Of a DNA stretch of 64,000 nucleotides, positions 1 through 11,848 are shown in pieces. The notes under the pieces are model-generated. The model had not been told where the DNA came from. It saw only the letters and a list, made by a program, of their open reading frames with translations, and did no database searches. The stretch lies in the NCBI RefSeq assembly GCF_035046485.1, contig NC_085137.1, forward strand, positions 498,686,536 through 498,750,535. Reading direction: 5' to 3'. This DNA comes from Aedes albopictus. Taxonomy: Eukaryota > Arthropoda > Insecta > Diptera > Culicidae. Within the stretch, counting starts at the first letter, position 1. Every line of letters starts with the position of its first letter. The position numbers were made by a program, and so were the translations under genes.

Positions 1-2042
1 CATCTTCGATTTTCAGTCAACTATTGTTTCTTCTTCTGAGTATCAATCGGTCTCTTGTTGCGAGTACACTGTCCCTATCTGTCTGATGAAGTCTGCATAT
101 CGAATAGGATATTGGTTCGATGGGTGTACAAACATTACTCGGTTCGTTTGTCTTTGTCGGCATAATGTAGGTATGTTGTACGTGTCCCTACAATCCTTCT
201 AAATCACGCGATTAAACCATGTCAACACACAAGTAGGTAGGTATGCATGCACCACACGAACAAATATTGCCACCGCCTAATCCCTGTCACAAACAACAAT
301 CGCTTTGTGTCACGCTAGGGATCTTTATTATCTCTGGCGTATGGATTGGATACCTAGACCTACGTGCAGTCATGGTATGTACCCAATGTACTGCGTATCT
401 CATAATACGGCTTCGTACGTAGCTCACGTGCGTTGGATGAAAAAGGTCAGTTCGTGAGAGGTTGACGATGATTATTACCAGAACAGCTATCGTACAAAGC
501 ACTTTCAGTAATCATAGCGGATAACTCGACAGGTGGTAATACTCATTGTTACGCTTAGCTTTAGTTAGCTATCCGCTATTCAAAGACATTCGCAGACGAT
601 ATAAGAATATAGCTGACTCTTTTATCTTATTGTCTTCCACCCAAGTTAAATAGTTTATTTACAGGAAGCTTGGTTTTAAGAACGTTAAAGTTTAAAGACT
701 GCCTAAAAATAATCTTAAAACAGGTACATCCCAGAATTTGAAGTACAGGTAGAGTTTTCACATTGCTTTCCAGCAACCGTATTTGAGCTGTTACCTACTT
801 CTCAGCTGGAAGGAAAACAACTCTCACAACAGTAGATATAATTTTCCATTACCTAAGAATTAGTATATTTTAAAAACGTGCATTTCATTCATAACTTTAG
901 ATATGGCGTGATTCTCAACTGCTCTTTGAAAAGAGTATTTAAGTTGTTGCCCAAACAGCACAATGTCACAAAAGAGTCATGGCAGCATAGGTTTTTGGTT
1001 GCACACAAGTCATTTTCAAGATATTCTAGCATTGGCTAAGAATTTCGGATGTTTGGGTCCGTATGAAGTTGATCATCATTATTAACTTCTTTTCCCGATC
1101 AGCCTAGATAGCTGTGTAGTGTCGGTAGCGGTTGTCTCAATTGGTTAAGAATAACACTACGGACCACCTGTTCCGGGGGTAAAAGTCCACTAAACAGGGA
1201 ACCCCAATCCAAGGTGTCAGGCGACCCGTGCTGATGGATGAATGGTTGAGGGGGTTTAAAATATACTCGATCTTTAACGGAGCCCGTAACGTAGGTAGAT
1301 CGCCTTTATGTGTTGCGTTACGGTTCAAGATCTACCAAACCGAACCCTAAGTGAAATCCGGTTTGTCAAGTTGGGGTACTGTGTTTTGGTAATAAGGATT
1401 CATGGTACAAAGTCCTTTTTACTGGTGACAGTTTCTAAAATTGCATTTATTCTGCCTTGCTGATAGTTAAAGAATCGGGCTTTGCCCACCCGAGACTACA
1501 CTTGATGTTAGGAAAACAAACATGCTTTACGTATATAATTGCGTACTAACCTATCAAGGACTGTTAAGTTCTGGTAATTCAAGGACTCACGTGCATTCTT
1601 ATTGCAGAACACATTCTCTAATTTGACAGAGTTTTGCAACTAGCCTAAAGTCCCGGGTTTTTCTTTGTTGTCCTGGGACTAAACTAGAAGCAAGACATGG
1701 ATGGGGCTAGAGTTCCGATGCATGGATAAATATCAGTACCACCGTTTTGTTTTTCTCGGAATTCAAATAGATTGTGCTTGATTAGGGACGCTCTTTCACT
1801 GGGATTTAAATCTCTATGATAACGGGACCTTTTTATCGCAATCTATTTCTTGTACCTCTGGGATAACAAAACAGGAACTGTACAGAAATCGATGCTTCAT
1901 TGCCTCTCAATGACAATGGAGTAGTACGACATGCACTAAATACAAAGGATACGGGTAATGCCACAAAAGATCTAAATACTGGTCGCAGTGGCTCACCCGA
2001 ACAGAAAAACAAAAAAATTGGCTAAGAATTACATAACGGTAG
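1..2042. other. Intergenic/intronic, no gene seen
   Basis: I see no supported exon here. Short open frames lack domain character. The stretch 1130-1420 is more GC-rich and looks like a mobile-element 3' region, but I cannot assign it to a family. It is probably upstream or intronic sequence of the channel gene, inferred only from position. Confidence 0.4.
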
Positions 2043-3600
2043 CACTTGCGTAACCAAACACCAGCGCTGCCGTGACTCTGACATACTTACTTACCGATCA
2101 GGATGTACATAGTAGGTAGCCGTCTCCATTCCACTCGGCCCATGGCAGTTTGTCTCCAGTTCCTCACTCTGCGTAGGGTCCGCAGATCATCCTCCACTTG
2201 GTCGACCCACCTAGCTCGCTGCGCACCACATCTTCTTGTACCGGTAGGATGACTCTCGAGAACCATTTTAGTCGGGTTGCTATGGGGCTGTTCATAAACC
2301 ACGTAGACCAAATTTTGTCCGTCTCAGACCCCCTCCCCCCTCGTAGACTTTCGTCCATACAAAAATTTTAAAATTTGTATGGAGCGTTGACTTTGGCCAG
2401 ACACCTCCCCCCCCGCATCCCCCCAAAAAGTCTACGTGGTTTATGAACGGCCCCTATCCGACATCCTGATGACGTGACCCGCTCACCGTAGCCTCCCGAT
2501 TTTCGCGGTATGGACGATGGTTGGTTCTCTCAGCAGCTGATGCAGCTCGTGATTCATTCGCCTTCTCCAAGTCCCGTCTTCCATCTGCACTCCGCCGTAG
2601 ATGGTATGCAACACCTTCCGTTCGAAAACTCCAATGGCGCGTTGGTCCTCTGCACGTAGGGTCCATGTTTCGGGCCCATAGAGGACGGCCGGTCTAATCA
2701 GCGTTTTGTAGATAGTTAACTTCGTGTTTCGGCGAACTTTATTCGATCGTAGAGTTCTGCGGAGTCCAAAGTAAGCACGATTTCCTGCTACAATGCGCCT
2801 CTGAATTTCGGCGGTCATCAGTGAGCCCAAGTGCAAGAATTCTTCAACTGCCTCGATTTCATCACCGTCGATATAAATTCAGGGTAGCGGGCGCGGTGAT
2901 TCCTCCCTGGAGTCCTTTACCATCATGTACTTTGTCTTCGACACATTAATGACTAACCCGATTTGCCTGGCTCCACTCTTTAGTCGGATGTACGTTTCCG
3001 TCATCGTCTCAAATTTAAGAGCAATAATATCAATATCATAAACGAAACCAAGCAGCTGAACGGACTTCGTGAAATTCGTTCCACTCGTGTTTATCCCCGC
3101 TCTCCTTATTACACCTTCTTACGCAATGTTGAACAGCAAGCACGAAAGACCACCACCTTGCCGTAACCCTCTGCGAGATTCGAAGGGACTCGAGAGTGTC
3201 CCTGATACTCGAACTACGCACATCACTCGATCCATCGTCGCCTTGATCAATCGTATCAGTTTATCCGGGAATCCGTATTCGTGCATAATCTGCCATAGCT
3301 GTTCTCGATCGATTGTATCATACGCCGATTTGAAATCGATGAACAAGTGATGTGTGGGCACGTTGTATTTGCGGCATTTCTGCTACACCTGGCGGTTGGC
3401 GAGCATCTGATCAGTTGTAGCGCGTTCACCCATAAACCCAGCATGATATTGCCCCACGAACTCTCTTGCAATCGGTGATAGACGGCGACATAAAATTTGA
3501 GAGAGTATCTTGTAGGCAGCGCTCAGTAGTGTGCCTCTGACATGTAACATGTTTACTGCTTGAGTAGAAACTTGTCTACAAATATATGGATGCGTGTTCA
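2043..3600 (-). pseudogene. Non-LTR retrotransposon reverse transcriptase fragment (dead)
   Basis: On the minus strand the broken frames read, in order, a palm motif A (FIDFKSAYDTIDR, near 3290-3350), motif B (GLRQGGGLSCLLFN, near 3130-3170), a motif C region, then the thumb and C-terminal part (KTLIRPAVLYGPETW, RRRMNHELHQLL, RGAQRARWVDQVEDDL). Families of this kind carry a catalytic GFADD at motif C. Here it reads GFVYD, so a catalytic aspartate position is lost. Stops and frameshifts break the frame, and a MITE (2283-2454) splits the C-terminal part. It is a dead insertion. The clade is uncertain (RTE-like or related). Related fragments lie at 17930-18090 and 53400-53760. Confidence 0.85.
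2283..2454. mobile_element. MITE, GGGGCTGTCCATAAA family, copy 1
   Basis: The terminal inverted repeats read about GGGGCTGTTCATAAACCACG at the left and the same, inverted, at the right. The interior has C-rich and AATTTT tracts. The element interrupts the LINE coding frame, and removing it with one TA copy restores MSDSNPTK in the minus-strand LINE frame. This fixes the insertion point and a TA duplication at 2281-2282/2455-2456. Confidence 0.85.
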
Positions 3601-4540
3601 TCTGCCGGGCAAGCGATTAAACAACTCATCAGCGACAACAACTTAACGGATAGGTCCAAAATATGTTTGATTATGAATGGGATATTCTGTGACCCTCAGA
3701 ATGCATGATGTTTAGGACCATGGTATTCATTGATAACTCAATAAATAATTTCATTACCTTCATCAACATTATCAATGTGTTTTAATAAAAATGTCATAAC
3801 TGCCACAATAATACACCTTCAACGTTCGTTCCACAAAGTAAGCCTTCACCACACCGTCGTAACAAAAAATATAAATACACTCGTAAACTCAACCCAACCA
3901 GCTCCCCGCGATTGAAGTTTGTTTATGAGCAAATACCCCAAAAATACAAAAGAACACTTTACCGCCGTCATTCCATTCGAATTTACGGAGGTGCAGCCAG
4001 CGCACAAGTATATTGAAAACGTTGAACCAACACAAACCGGACCACCCACCCTCACTCGTTAATCAATTTACAGCGCTTGAATGGGAGCTCTGGCCGGCAA
4101 ACACGCTCCTCTGTTGGGCAGCGAGTAGGTAGGTAGCTGGCCCCAACACGGGTGGTGGACCAGGTCCAAGTGCAGCATTAGCATAATCCCATTCGACAGC
4201 TGGTCTGGTCCAATGGAAGTACAAAGTGAACAGAAAAATAAGAATGCGCCATTTTTTATCCTTTTTTGTTCATCGGACGAACTGCTGCGTCTCATTTAAT
4301 GGTGCTGCAATCCTCGGAGAGTGATCCGCTGGTAAAAAGAGCAACGTTCCTTTACAAATCTACTTCCGATCTCACTTAACCCACTTTGTTGGGCGCTTCC
4401 TACAGAATGTGATGGGATTTCCGAGTCCATTTGTTATCTTTTTTTATACCAATTTTTAAAATTTTTATGTATGCACGATTGCATACAGGATAATTCCATT
4501 AATTTAGTCCATAGCTTAATGCCAGGGTTATGAACCAGAA
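3601..4540. other. Non-coding, no gene seen
   Basis: AT-rich sequence with no supportable exon or RNA gene. Short frames on both strands show no motif. Confidence 0.4.
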
Positions 4541-4635
4541 TCATGTGAAGATCTTAAACACAATATTCGGAGCCAGAAGCCAGCGAGGATTTTGAACCAT
4601 AATCCTGTGAGTATTCTAAAGCAGAATTCTGAAAG

Positions 4636-4814
4636 TTTTTTTATCTGTATTTACGAGATTTTTAGCCCTAGGCTAGTTCATCTCGGGGCCCACGCTTTAC
4701 TTCCCTTCCGAAGGAAGAACTCACATTTTGCAAGTTTGTCGGGAGTGGGATTCGATCCCAGGTCCTCGGCGTGATAGTCAAGTGTTCTAACCATCACACC
4801 AGGTCCGCTCCACC
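4636..4814 (-). mobile_element. Feilai-like tRNA-derived SINE
   Basis: Read on the minus strand: a tRNA-like head beginning GGTGGAGCGGACCTGG, an A-box-like TGGTGTGATGG, a B-box-like GGATCGAATCC, a body with CCTTCGGAAGG, and an end in AAAATCTCGTAAATACAG plus A-run. An 11-bp target duplication AATTCTGAAAG (one mismatch, 4625-4635 and 4815-4825) flanks it. It matches my memory of the Aedes Feilai SINE family. A second copy is at 61570-61749. It inserted into the 24-bp array, so it is younger than the array start. Confidence 0.9.
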
Positions 4815-5099
4815 AATTCTAAAAGTATTTTGAACCAGAATTCTGCTCCTGAGAGTATTCTGAACCAGAACCCTGAAGAGATTGTAAACCAGAACTCTGA
4901 GAGGATTCTGAACCAACATTCTCGTCTCAAGAGTATTCTAAACCAGAATCTTGACAGGATTCTGAGCCAGAATCCTGACAGGATTCTGAACCAGAATCCT
5001 TTTGAGATTTTAATACAGAATTCTGAGAGGATTGTGAACCGAAATCCTGAGAGGACTCTGAACCAGAATCCTGATGGAATTTTCAACCAGAACTCTTTG

Positions 5100-5264
5100 G
5101 GCCTGTCCATAAACTACGTAGACTCTGATGGGGGGAGGGGGGGTTCTAGGCAAAGTCTACGGTCCATACAAATTTTAAATTTTTTGTATGAACGAAAGTC
5201 TACGGAGGGGGAAGGGGGGTCTGAGATTGCCAAAAATGAGTCTACGTAGTTTATGGACAGTGCC
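5100..5264. mobile_element. MITE related to the GGGGCTGTCCATAAA family
   Basis: Terminal inverted repeats of about 24 bp share CTGTCCATAAACTACGTAG. The interior has G-rich tracts and AAATTTT. Flanks carry TTTG at 5096-5099 and 5265-5268, and the pre-insertion array sequence can be read across. It differs from the other copies by GGC(A/C) ends and an ACTACGTAG core in place of ACCACGTGG. Confidence 0.82.
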
Positions 5265-6855
5265 TTTGAGAAATTGGTACAGAAACATGTGAGGATTCTG
5301 AATCAGAATCCTGGGAGGAATCTGAACCAGAATCCTGAGAGGTTTCTGAACTAGAATCCTATGAGGATTCTGAACTAGAATCCTGTGGGGATTCTGAAAC
5401 AGAATCCTGTGAGGATTCAAAACCACAATCCAGTGAGGATTCTGAACCAGAATCCTGTGAGGATTTTAAACCAGAATCCTGTGAGGATTCTGAACCAGAA
5501 TCCTGAGAGGATTCTAAACCAAAATTCTGAGAGGATTGTGAACCGAAATCCTGAGAGGCCTCTGAATCAGAATCCTGCGAGGATTCTCAACCAGAATCCT
5601 TTGAGAAATTGGTACAGAAACATGGGAGAATTCTGAACCAGAATTCTGTGTGGATTCTGAATCAGTATCCTGTGAGTATTCTGAACCAGAATCCTGAAGG
5701 GATTGTGAACCAGAACTCTGAGAGGATTCTGAACCAAAATTCTTATCCTGAGCGGATTCTAAACCAGAATCCTTTTAGGATTTTAAACCAAAATTCTGAA
5801 CGGATTGTGAACCAGAATCCTGTCAGGATTCTGAACCACAATCCTGAGCGGATTCTGAACCACAATCCTGAGCGGATTCTGAACCAGAATCCTGAGAGGA
5901 TTCTGAACCAGAATCCTGAGAGGATTCTGAACCAGAATGCTGAGAGGATTCTGAATCAGAATCCTGAGAGGATTCTGAACCAGAATCCTGAGAGGATTTT
6001 GAACCAGAACCCTGAGAGGATTCACAATCAGAATCCTGAGAGGACTACCAGAATTCCGAAAGGATTCTGAATTAGAATCTTGGGAGGATTCAGAACTGGA
6101 ATCCTGAGAGGATTCTGAACCAGAATCCTGAGAGGATTCTGAACCAGAATCCTGAGAGGATTCTGAACCAGAATCCTGAGAGGATTCTGAACCAGAATCC
6201 TGAGAGGATTCTGAACCAGAATCCTGAGAGGATTCTGAACCAGAATCCTGAGAGGATTCTGAACCAGAATCCTGAGAGGATTCTAAACCAGAATCCTGAG
6301 AGGATTCTGAACCAGAATCCTGAGAGGATTCTGAACCAGAATCCTGAGAGGATTCTGAACCAGAATCCTGAGAGGATTCTGAACCAGAATCCTGAGAGGA
6401 TTCTGAACCAGAATCCTGAGAGGATTCTGAACCAGAATCCTGAGAGGATTCTGAACCAGAATCCTGAGAGGATTCTGAACCAGAATCCTGAGAGGATTCT
6501 GAACCAGAATCCTGAGAGGATTCTGAACCAGAATCCTGAGAGGATTCTGAACCAGAATCCTGAGAGGATTCTGAACCAGAATCCTGAGAGGATTCTGAAC
6601 CAAAATCCTGAGAGGATTCTGAACCAAAATCCTGAGAGGATTCTGAACCAAAATCCTGAGAGGATTCTGAACCAGAATCCTGAGAGGATTCTAAACCAGA
6701 ATGCTTAGAGGATTTTGAACCAGAATCCAGGAAGGATTCTTAAATCAGAATTCGTTGAGGGTTCTGAACTTGTGAGGGTTCTGAACCAGAATCCTGAGAG
6801 GATTCTGAACCAGAATCCTGAGAGGATTCTGAACCAGAATCCTGAGAGGATTCTG

Positions 6856-7120
6856 CACGGAGACAAATTTCGATCGTTTGAAACAAACATATTCCTGTTT
6901 ATTCGGTAAACTGATAAAATATTTAAAACAAAAATAATTATTTTTAAAAATAACTCAATTACATATTGATTTCTACAATACCCATTGAAGAGCCCCCCGT
7001 TCCGCCGTCGAGAACATAAACAATACTCCAAACAGTTTTATTTTTGTTGCCAGAACAAATTGACAATTTATTTGAGTTTACCTGAAATATTTTTGATTCT
7101 ACCGTGCTTTTTTCTGCGTG
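6856..7120. mobile_element. 265-bp insert in the minisatellite, short TIRs
   Basis: A non-repetitive AT-rich block interrupts the array. Its ends read CACGGAGACAAA and, inverted, CACGCAGAAAAA. Flanking array sequence resumes in register with only a TG repeated at the junctions. It is probably a small non-autonomous DNA element; the family is unknown to me. Confidence 0.55.
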
Positions 7121-7330
7121 TGAATCGGAATCCTGAGAGGATTTTGAATCAGAATCCTGTGAGGATTCTGAACCAGAAGTCTGAGAGGATTCTGAACCAG
7201 AATCCTGAAAGGATTCTGAACCAGAATCCTGAAAGGATTCTGAACCAGAATCCTGAAAGGATTCTGAACCAGAATCCTGAAAGGATTCTGAATCAGAATC
7301 CTGAAAGGATTCTGAACCAGAACCCAGAGA

Positions 7331-10300
7331 GAATTCTGGTTCAGAATCCTCACAGGGTTTTGATTTAAGATTCCTTCCTGGATTTTGGTTAAGAATCCTC
7401 GCAGGATTCTGGTTCAGAATCCTCTCAGAATTCTGGTTCAGAACCCTCTCAGGCTTCTGGTCCAGAGGATTCTGGTTCGAAGTCCTCTCAGGATTCTGGT
7501 TTAGAATCCTCTCAGACTTTTGGTTCACAATCCTCTCAGACTTCTGGTTCAGAATCCTCTCAGGATTCTGGTTCAGAATCCTCACAGGATTCTGATTTAA
7601 GAATCCTTCCTGGATTCTGATTTAAGAATCCTTACTGGATTCTGGCTAAGAATCCTCTCAGGATTCTGGTTAAGAATGCTCTCAGGATTCTGGTTCAGAA
7701 TCCTCTCAGGATTCTAATTCAGAATCCTCTCAGGATTCTAATTCAGAATCCTCTCAGGATTCTGGTTCAGAATCCTCTCAGGATTCTGGTTCAGAATCCT
7801 CTCAGGATTCTGGTTCAGAATCCTCTCAGGATTCTGGTTCAGAATCCTCTCAGGATTCTGGTTCAGAATCCTCTCAGGATTCTGGTTCAGAATCCTCTCA
7901 GGATTCTGGTTCAGAATCCTCTCAGGATTCTGGTTCAGAATCCTCTCAGGATTCTGGTTCAGAATCCTCTCAGGATTCTGGTTCAGAATCCTCTCAGGAT
8001 TCTGGTTCAGAATCCTCACAGGATTCTGGTTCAGAATCCTCGCAGGATTTTGGTTCAGAATCCTCGCAGGATTTTGGTTCAGAATTCTCACAGGATTCTG
8101 GTTCAGAATCCTCACAGGATTCTGGTTCAGAATCCTCTTAGGATTTTGGTTCAGAATCCTCTTAGGATTTTGGTTCAGAATCCTCTTAGGATTTTGGTTC
8201 AGAATCCTCGCAGGATTTTGGTTCAGAATCCTCGCAGGATTTTGGTTCAGAATCCTCGCAGGATTTTGGTTCAGAATCCTCACAGGATTCTGGTTTAGAA
8301 TCCTCACAGGATTCTGGTTCAGAATCCTCTCAGGATTCTGGTTCAGAATCCTCTCAGGATTCTGGTTCAGAATCCTCTCAGGATTCTGGTTCAGAATCCT
8401 CTCAGGATTCTGGTTCAGAATCCTCTCAGGATTCTGGTTCAGAATCCTCTCAGGATTCTGGTTCAGAATCCTCTCAGGATTCTGGTTCAGAATCCTCTCA
8501 GGATTCTGGTTCAGAATCCTCTCAGGACTCTGGTTCAGAATCCTCTCAGGATTCTGGTTCAGAATCCTCTCAGGATTCTGGTTCAGAATCCTCTCAGGAT
8601 TCTGGTTCAGAATCCTCTCAGGATTCTGGTTCAGAATCCTCTCAGGATTCTGGTTCAGAATCCTCTCAGGATTCTGGTTCAGAATCCTCTCAGGATTCTG
8701 GTTAAGAATCCTCTCAGGATTCTGGTTCAGAATCCTCTCAGGATTCTGGTTCAGAATCCTCTCAGGATTCTGGTTCAGAATCCTCTCAGGATTCTGGTTC
8801 AGAATCCTCTCAGGGTTCTGGTTCAGAATCCTCACAGGATTCTGGTTCAGAATCCTCTCAGGATTCTGGTTCAGAATCCTCTCAGGATTCTGGTTCAGAA
8901 TCCTCTCAGGATTCTGGTTCAGAATCCTCTCAGGATTCTGGTTCAGAATCCTCTCAGGATTCTGGTTCAGAATCCTCTCAGGATTCTGGTTCAGAATCCT
9001 CTCAGGATTCTGGTTCAGAATCCTCTCAGGATTCTGGTTCAGAATCCTCTCAGGATTCTGGTTCAGAATCCTCTCAGGATTCTGGTTAAGAATCCTCTCA
9101 GGATTCTGGTTCAGAATCCTCTCAGGTCTGGTTCAGAATCCTCTCAGAATTCTGGTTCAGAATCCTCTCAGGGTTCTGGTTCAGAATCCTCTCAGGATTC
9201 TGGTTCAGAATCCTCTCAGGATTCTGGTTCAGAATCCTCTTAAGATTCTGGTTCAGAATCCTCTCAGGATTCTGGTTCAGAATCCTCTCAGGATTCTGGT
9301 TCAGAATCCTCTCAGGATTCTGGTTCAGAATCCTCTCAGGATTCTGGTTCAGAATCCTCTCAGGATTCTGGTTCAGAATCCTCTCAGGATTCTGGTTCAG
9401 AATCCTCTCAGGATTCTGGTTCAGAATCCTCTCAGGATTCTGGTTCAGAATCCTCTCAGGATTCTGGTTCAGAACCCTCTCAGGATTCTGGTTCAGAATC
9501 CTCTCAGGATTCTGGTTCAGAATCCTCTCAGGATTCTGGTTCAGAATCCTCTCAGGATTCTGGTTCAGAATTCTCTCAGGATTCTGGTTCAGAATTCTCT
9601 CAGGATTCTGGTTCAGAATCCTCTCAGGATTCTGGTTCAGAATCCTCTCAGGATTCTGGTTCAGAATCCTCTCAGGATTCTGGTTCAGAATCCTCTCAGG
9701 ATTCTGGTTCAGAATCCTCTCAGGATTCTGGTTCAGAATCCTCTCAGGATTCTGGTTCAGAATCCTCTCAGGATTCTGGTTCAGAATCCTCTCAGGATTC
9801 TGGTTCAGAATCCTCTCAGGATTCCGGTTCAGAATCCTCTCAGGATTCTGGTTCAGAATCCTCTCAGGATTCTGGTTCAGAATCCTCTCAGGATTCTGGT
9901 TCAGAATCCTCTCAGGATTCTGGTTCAGAATCCTCTCAGGATTCTGGTTCAGAATCCTCTCAGGATTCTGGTTCAGAATCCTCTCAGGATTCTGGTTCAG
10001 AATCCTCTCAGGATTCTGGTTCAGAATCCTCTCAGGATTCTGGTTCAGAATCCTCTCAGGATTCTGGTTCAGAATCCTCTCAGGATTCCGGTTCAGAATC
10101 CTCTCAGGATTCTGGTTCAGAATCCTCTCAGGATTCTGGTTCAGAATCCTCTCAGGATTCTGGTTCAGAATCCTCTCAGGATTCTGGTTCAGAATCCTCT
10201 CAGGATTCTGGTTCAGAATCCTCTCAGGATTCTGGTTCAGAATCCTCTCAGGTCTGGTTCAGAATCCTCTCAGAATTCTGGTTCAGAATCCTCTCAGGAT

Positions 10301-10415
10301 TCTGGTTCAGAATCCTCTCAGGATTCTGGTTCAGAATCCTCTCAGGATTCTGGTTCAGAATCCTCTTAAGATTCTGGTTCAGAATCCTCTCAGGATTCTG
10401 GTTCAGAACCAGAAC
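7331..10415 (-). repeat. 24-bp minisatellite, reverse arm
   Basis: The same 24-bp unit as 4541-7330 in opposite orientation (GGTTCAGAATCCTCTCAGG on +), nearly perfect from 7700 onward. Its longest stop-free frame is 365 codons on the minus strand (7738-8835), a pure NQNPERIL octapeptide. A two-base-short unit, an AGAATTC variant and a CTTAAG variant at 9124-9246 recur in the same order at 10250-10372. This marks an internal duplication of about 1126 bp (47 units). Confidence 0.95.
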
Positions 10416-11768
10416 CCTGAAAAAAAAACAAAAATGAGGCGTTTAATCTGAAATTTTTTAAAACTTATCGGATTTGTTAAAGAATTTTTAGCAAAACCCG
10501 ATATTTTGATAATATGGGGGGCGACAAAAAGTCAAAATTAAATTTGTATCAGCCTTGTTATTGATATATAATTATTCTTCACACTCTTCCACGAATTTCT
10601 TCATGAGCTCCTCCTGGAATTACTCCAAGCGTTTGTACGGAAGAATTTCGGTTTTTAAGAAGAATTAAAGTTTTTATAGGAAATTCCTACAGGAGTTTCT
10701 CCGAGAATACCTTCATGAACACCCATTCAAGAATTCTTCCGAAAATTTCTTCCGCTGTTTCTCCAAGAACTTTCTTTGCAACTTCTGCCTAAAATTTCAT
10801 ATGGAGTTCTACTGAGAAGTCCTTCCAAAGTGCCCCGGGTTTTCATAAGTTGTTTCCCCAGAAATGTGTTATGCATTTCCTTGAGTTTTTTTTTTTTTGA
10901 AAGTTCCGCTGGGATTTTTTTCATGGGGTACTCTGATTTTTTTTCAGCAGAGTTCTTCCGTTTTTTTAGGAGTTGCTTTTGTAATTTTTTGAGATTTTTT
11001 TATGGAAATGGAGTACCTCAGAATATTTCTTTAGAAATTCCTTTGAAATTCCACTCTTCTTCAACCGGGAATCCTTTTACGTGATCCTCTGGAATTTTTT
11101 TCAGAGGTTTCTTCAAGAAATCTTTCAGGTATTTCTAAAATCTAGGAGGAGCCTTTGTGTAAAAAGCCTTATGGTTTGAAACTCCTGAATGAAACCCAGA
11201 TTGGTGAAGAATCTTCCGGAAGAATAGACTAAGAAACTTGTGCACCTCCTTAGAAGAATTCCCAGTGGAACTTCGGGAAAAAAAATCTCGGAGAAAGTTT
11301 TGGAATAAGTTTTGAAGGAACTTTAGGAAGAATCACCTGAGAAGAATTTCCGGGAAAACTCCAGGAGGTATTCTTGGACGAACTCCTTAAAGTATTTCAC
11401 TAACAGCAGCTGTAGTGAACAATTCTCTGAGAAACTCTTGAAATAATGTTCGCCAGATTTTCTGGAAGAATAATCGGAAGAACTGCAGGACATTCCTAAA
11501 TGAACTCTTGGGAGATTACAAGGAGCTGCTGCAACTTCCAAGAGGAATGTCTGGTAGAGTTCTTGGAGGAATTGATGGAAGAGAGAGCTCCCGTCGAATC
11601 CTGGTGTTATTTCCGCAGAAATGTCTTGGAAATATTTCAGAAGATCTCACGCGAGCGAAAAGCTCGGAAAATCAATTACATAAATTTCTGGAAGGACAGT
11701 TAGTAATTTATAAATTTAAAAACCAATGACAATACTTATATCTTTCCCTTTCCTTTTTTTCTTTCCAG
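10416..11768. repeat. Degenerate GGAATTCC-type repeat and AT-rich intron
   Basis: From about 10570 to 11700 the sequence is a decayed array of short GAATTCTTCC/GGAAGAATTCC-like words with no fixed period. At 10505-10560 there is a remnant resembling the 3' half of the GGCCGATGCAAATATT MITE found at 63333-63614. There is a pyrimidine tract (11740-11766) before the exon at 11769. No gene. Confidence 0.6.
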
Positions 11769-11848
11769 AGTACGGGTAGAATATTATGTAAATGAAAATA
11801 CATTCAAAGAAAGACTGCAACTATATTTTATAAAGAATCAAAGATCAA
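11769..11848 (+). CDS. slo2: Slo2/KCNT potassium channel, internal exon (pre-S1 segment)
   Basis: An 80-base exon after a pyrimidine tract and CCAG acceptor, ending at a strong GTAAGT donor. The frame from 11770 reads [16 protein letters not shown] then [10 protein letters not shown]. This is the strongly conserved cytosolic segment just before S1 in Slo2 (Slack/Slick, KCNT) sodium-activated potassium channels. The exon starts with the third base of a codon and ends with the first base of another (A, predicted Ser). The next exon should supply the S1 segment; I could not find it before 34427. The channel is a tetrameric plasma-membrane K+ channel opened by intracellular Na+. Family assignment rests on recognising the motif, not on alignment. 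Confidence 0.92.

Larger units (their letters stand above)
4541..7330 (+). repeat. 24-bp minisatellite, forward arm
   Basis: A tandem array of a 24-bp unit containing GGATTCTGAACCAGAATCC, degenerate at the left edge and nearly perfect from about 5870 to 6700. Each unit is itself partly palindromic. Because the period is a multiple of three and the unit lacks stops, long open frames arise on both strands (NQNPERIL repeated on +, RILVQNPL on -). I do not regard these as genes. The array is interrupted by a SINE (4636-4814), a MITE (5100-5264) and a 265-bp insert (6856-7120). It meets its reverse complement at about 7330. Confidence 0.95.

Noticed and set aside
7738..8835. 365-codon open frame as a protein-coding gene
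   Set aside because: It is pure 24-bp tandem repeat, open on both strands, with no start context, splice structure or domain. The open frame follows from the period.
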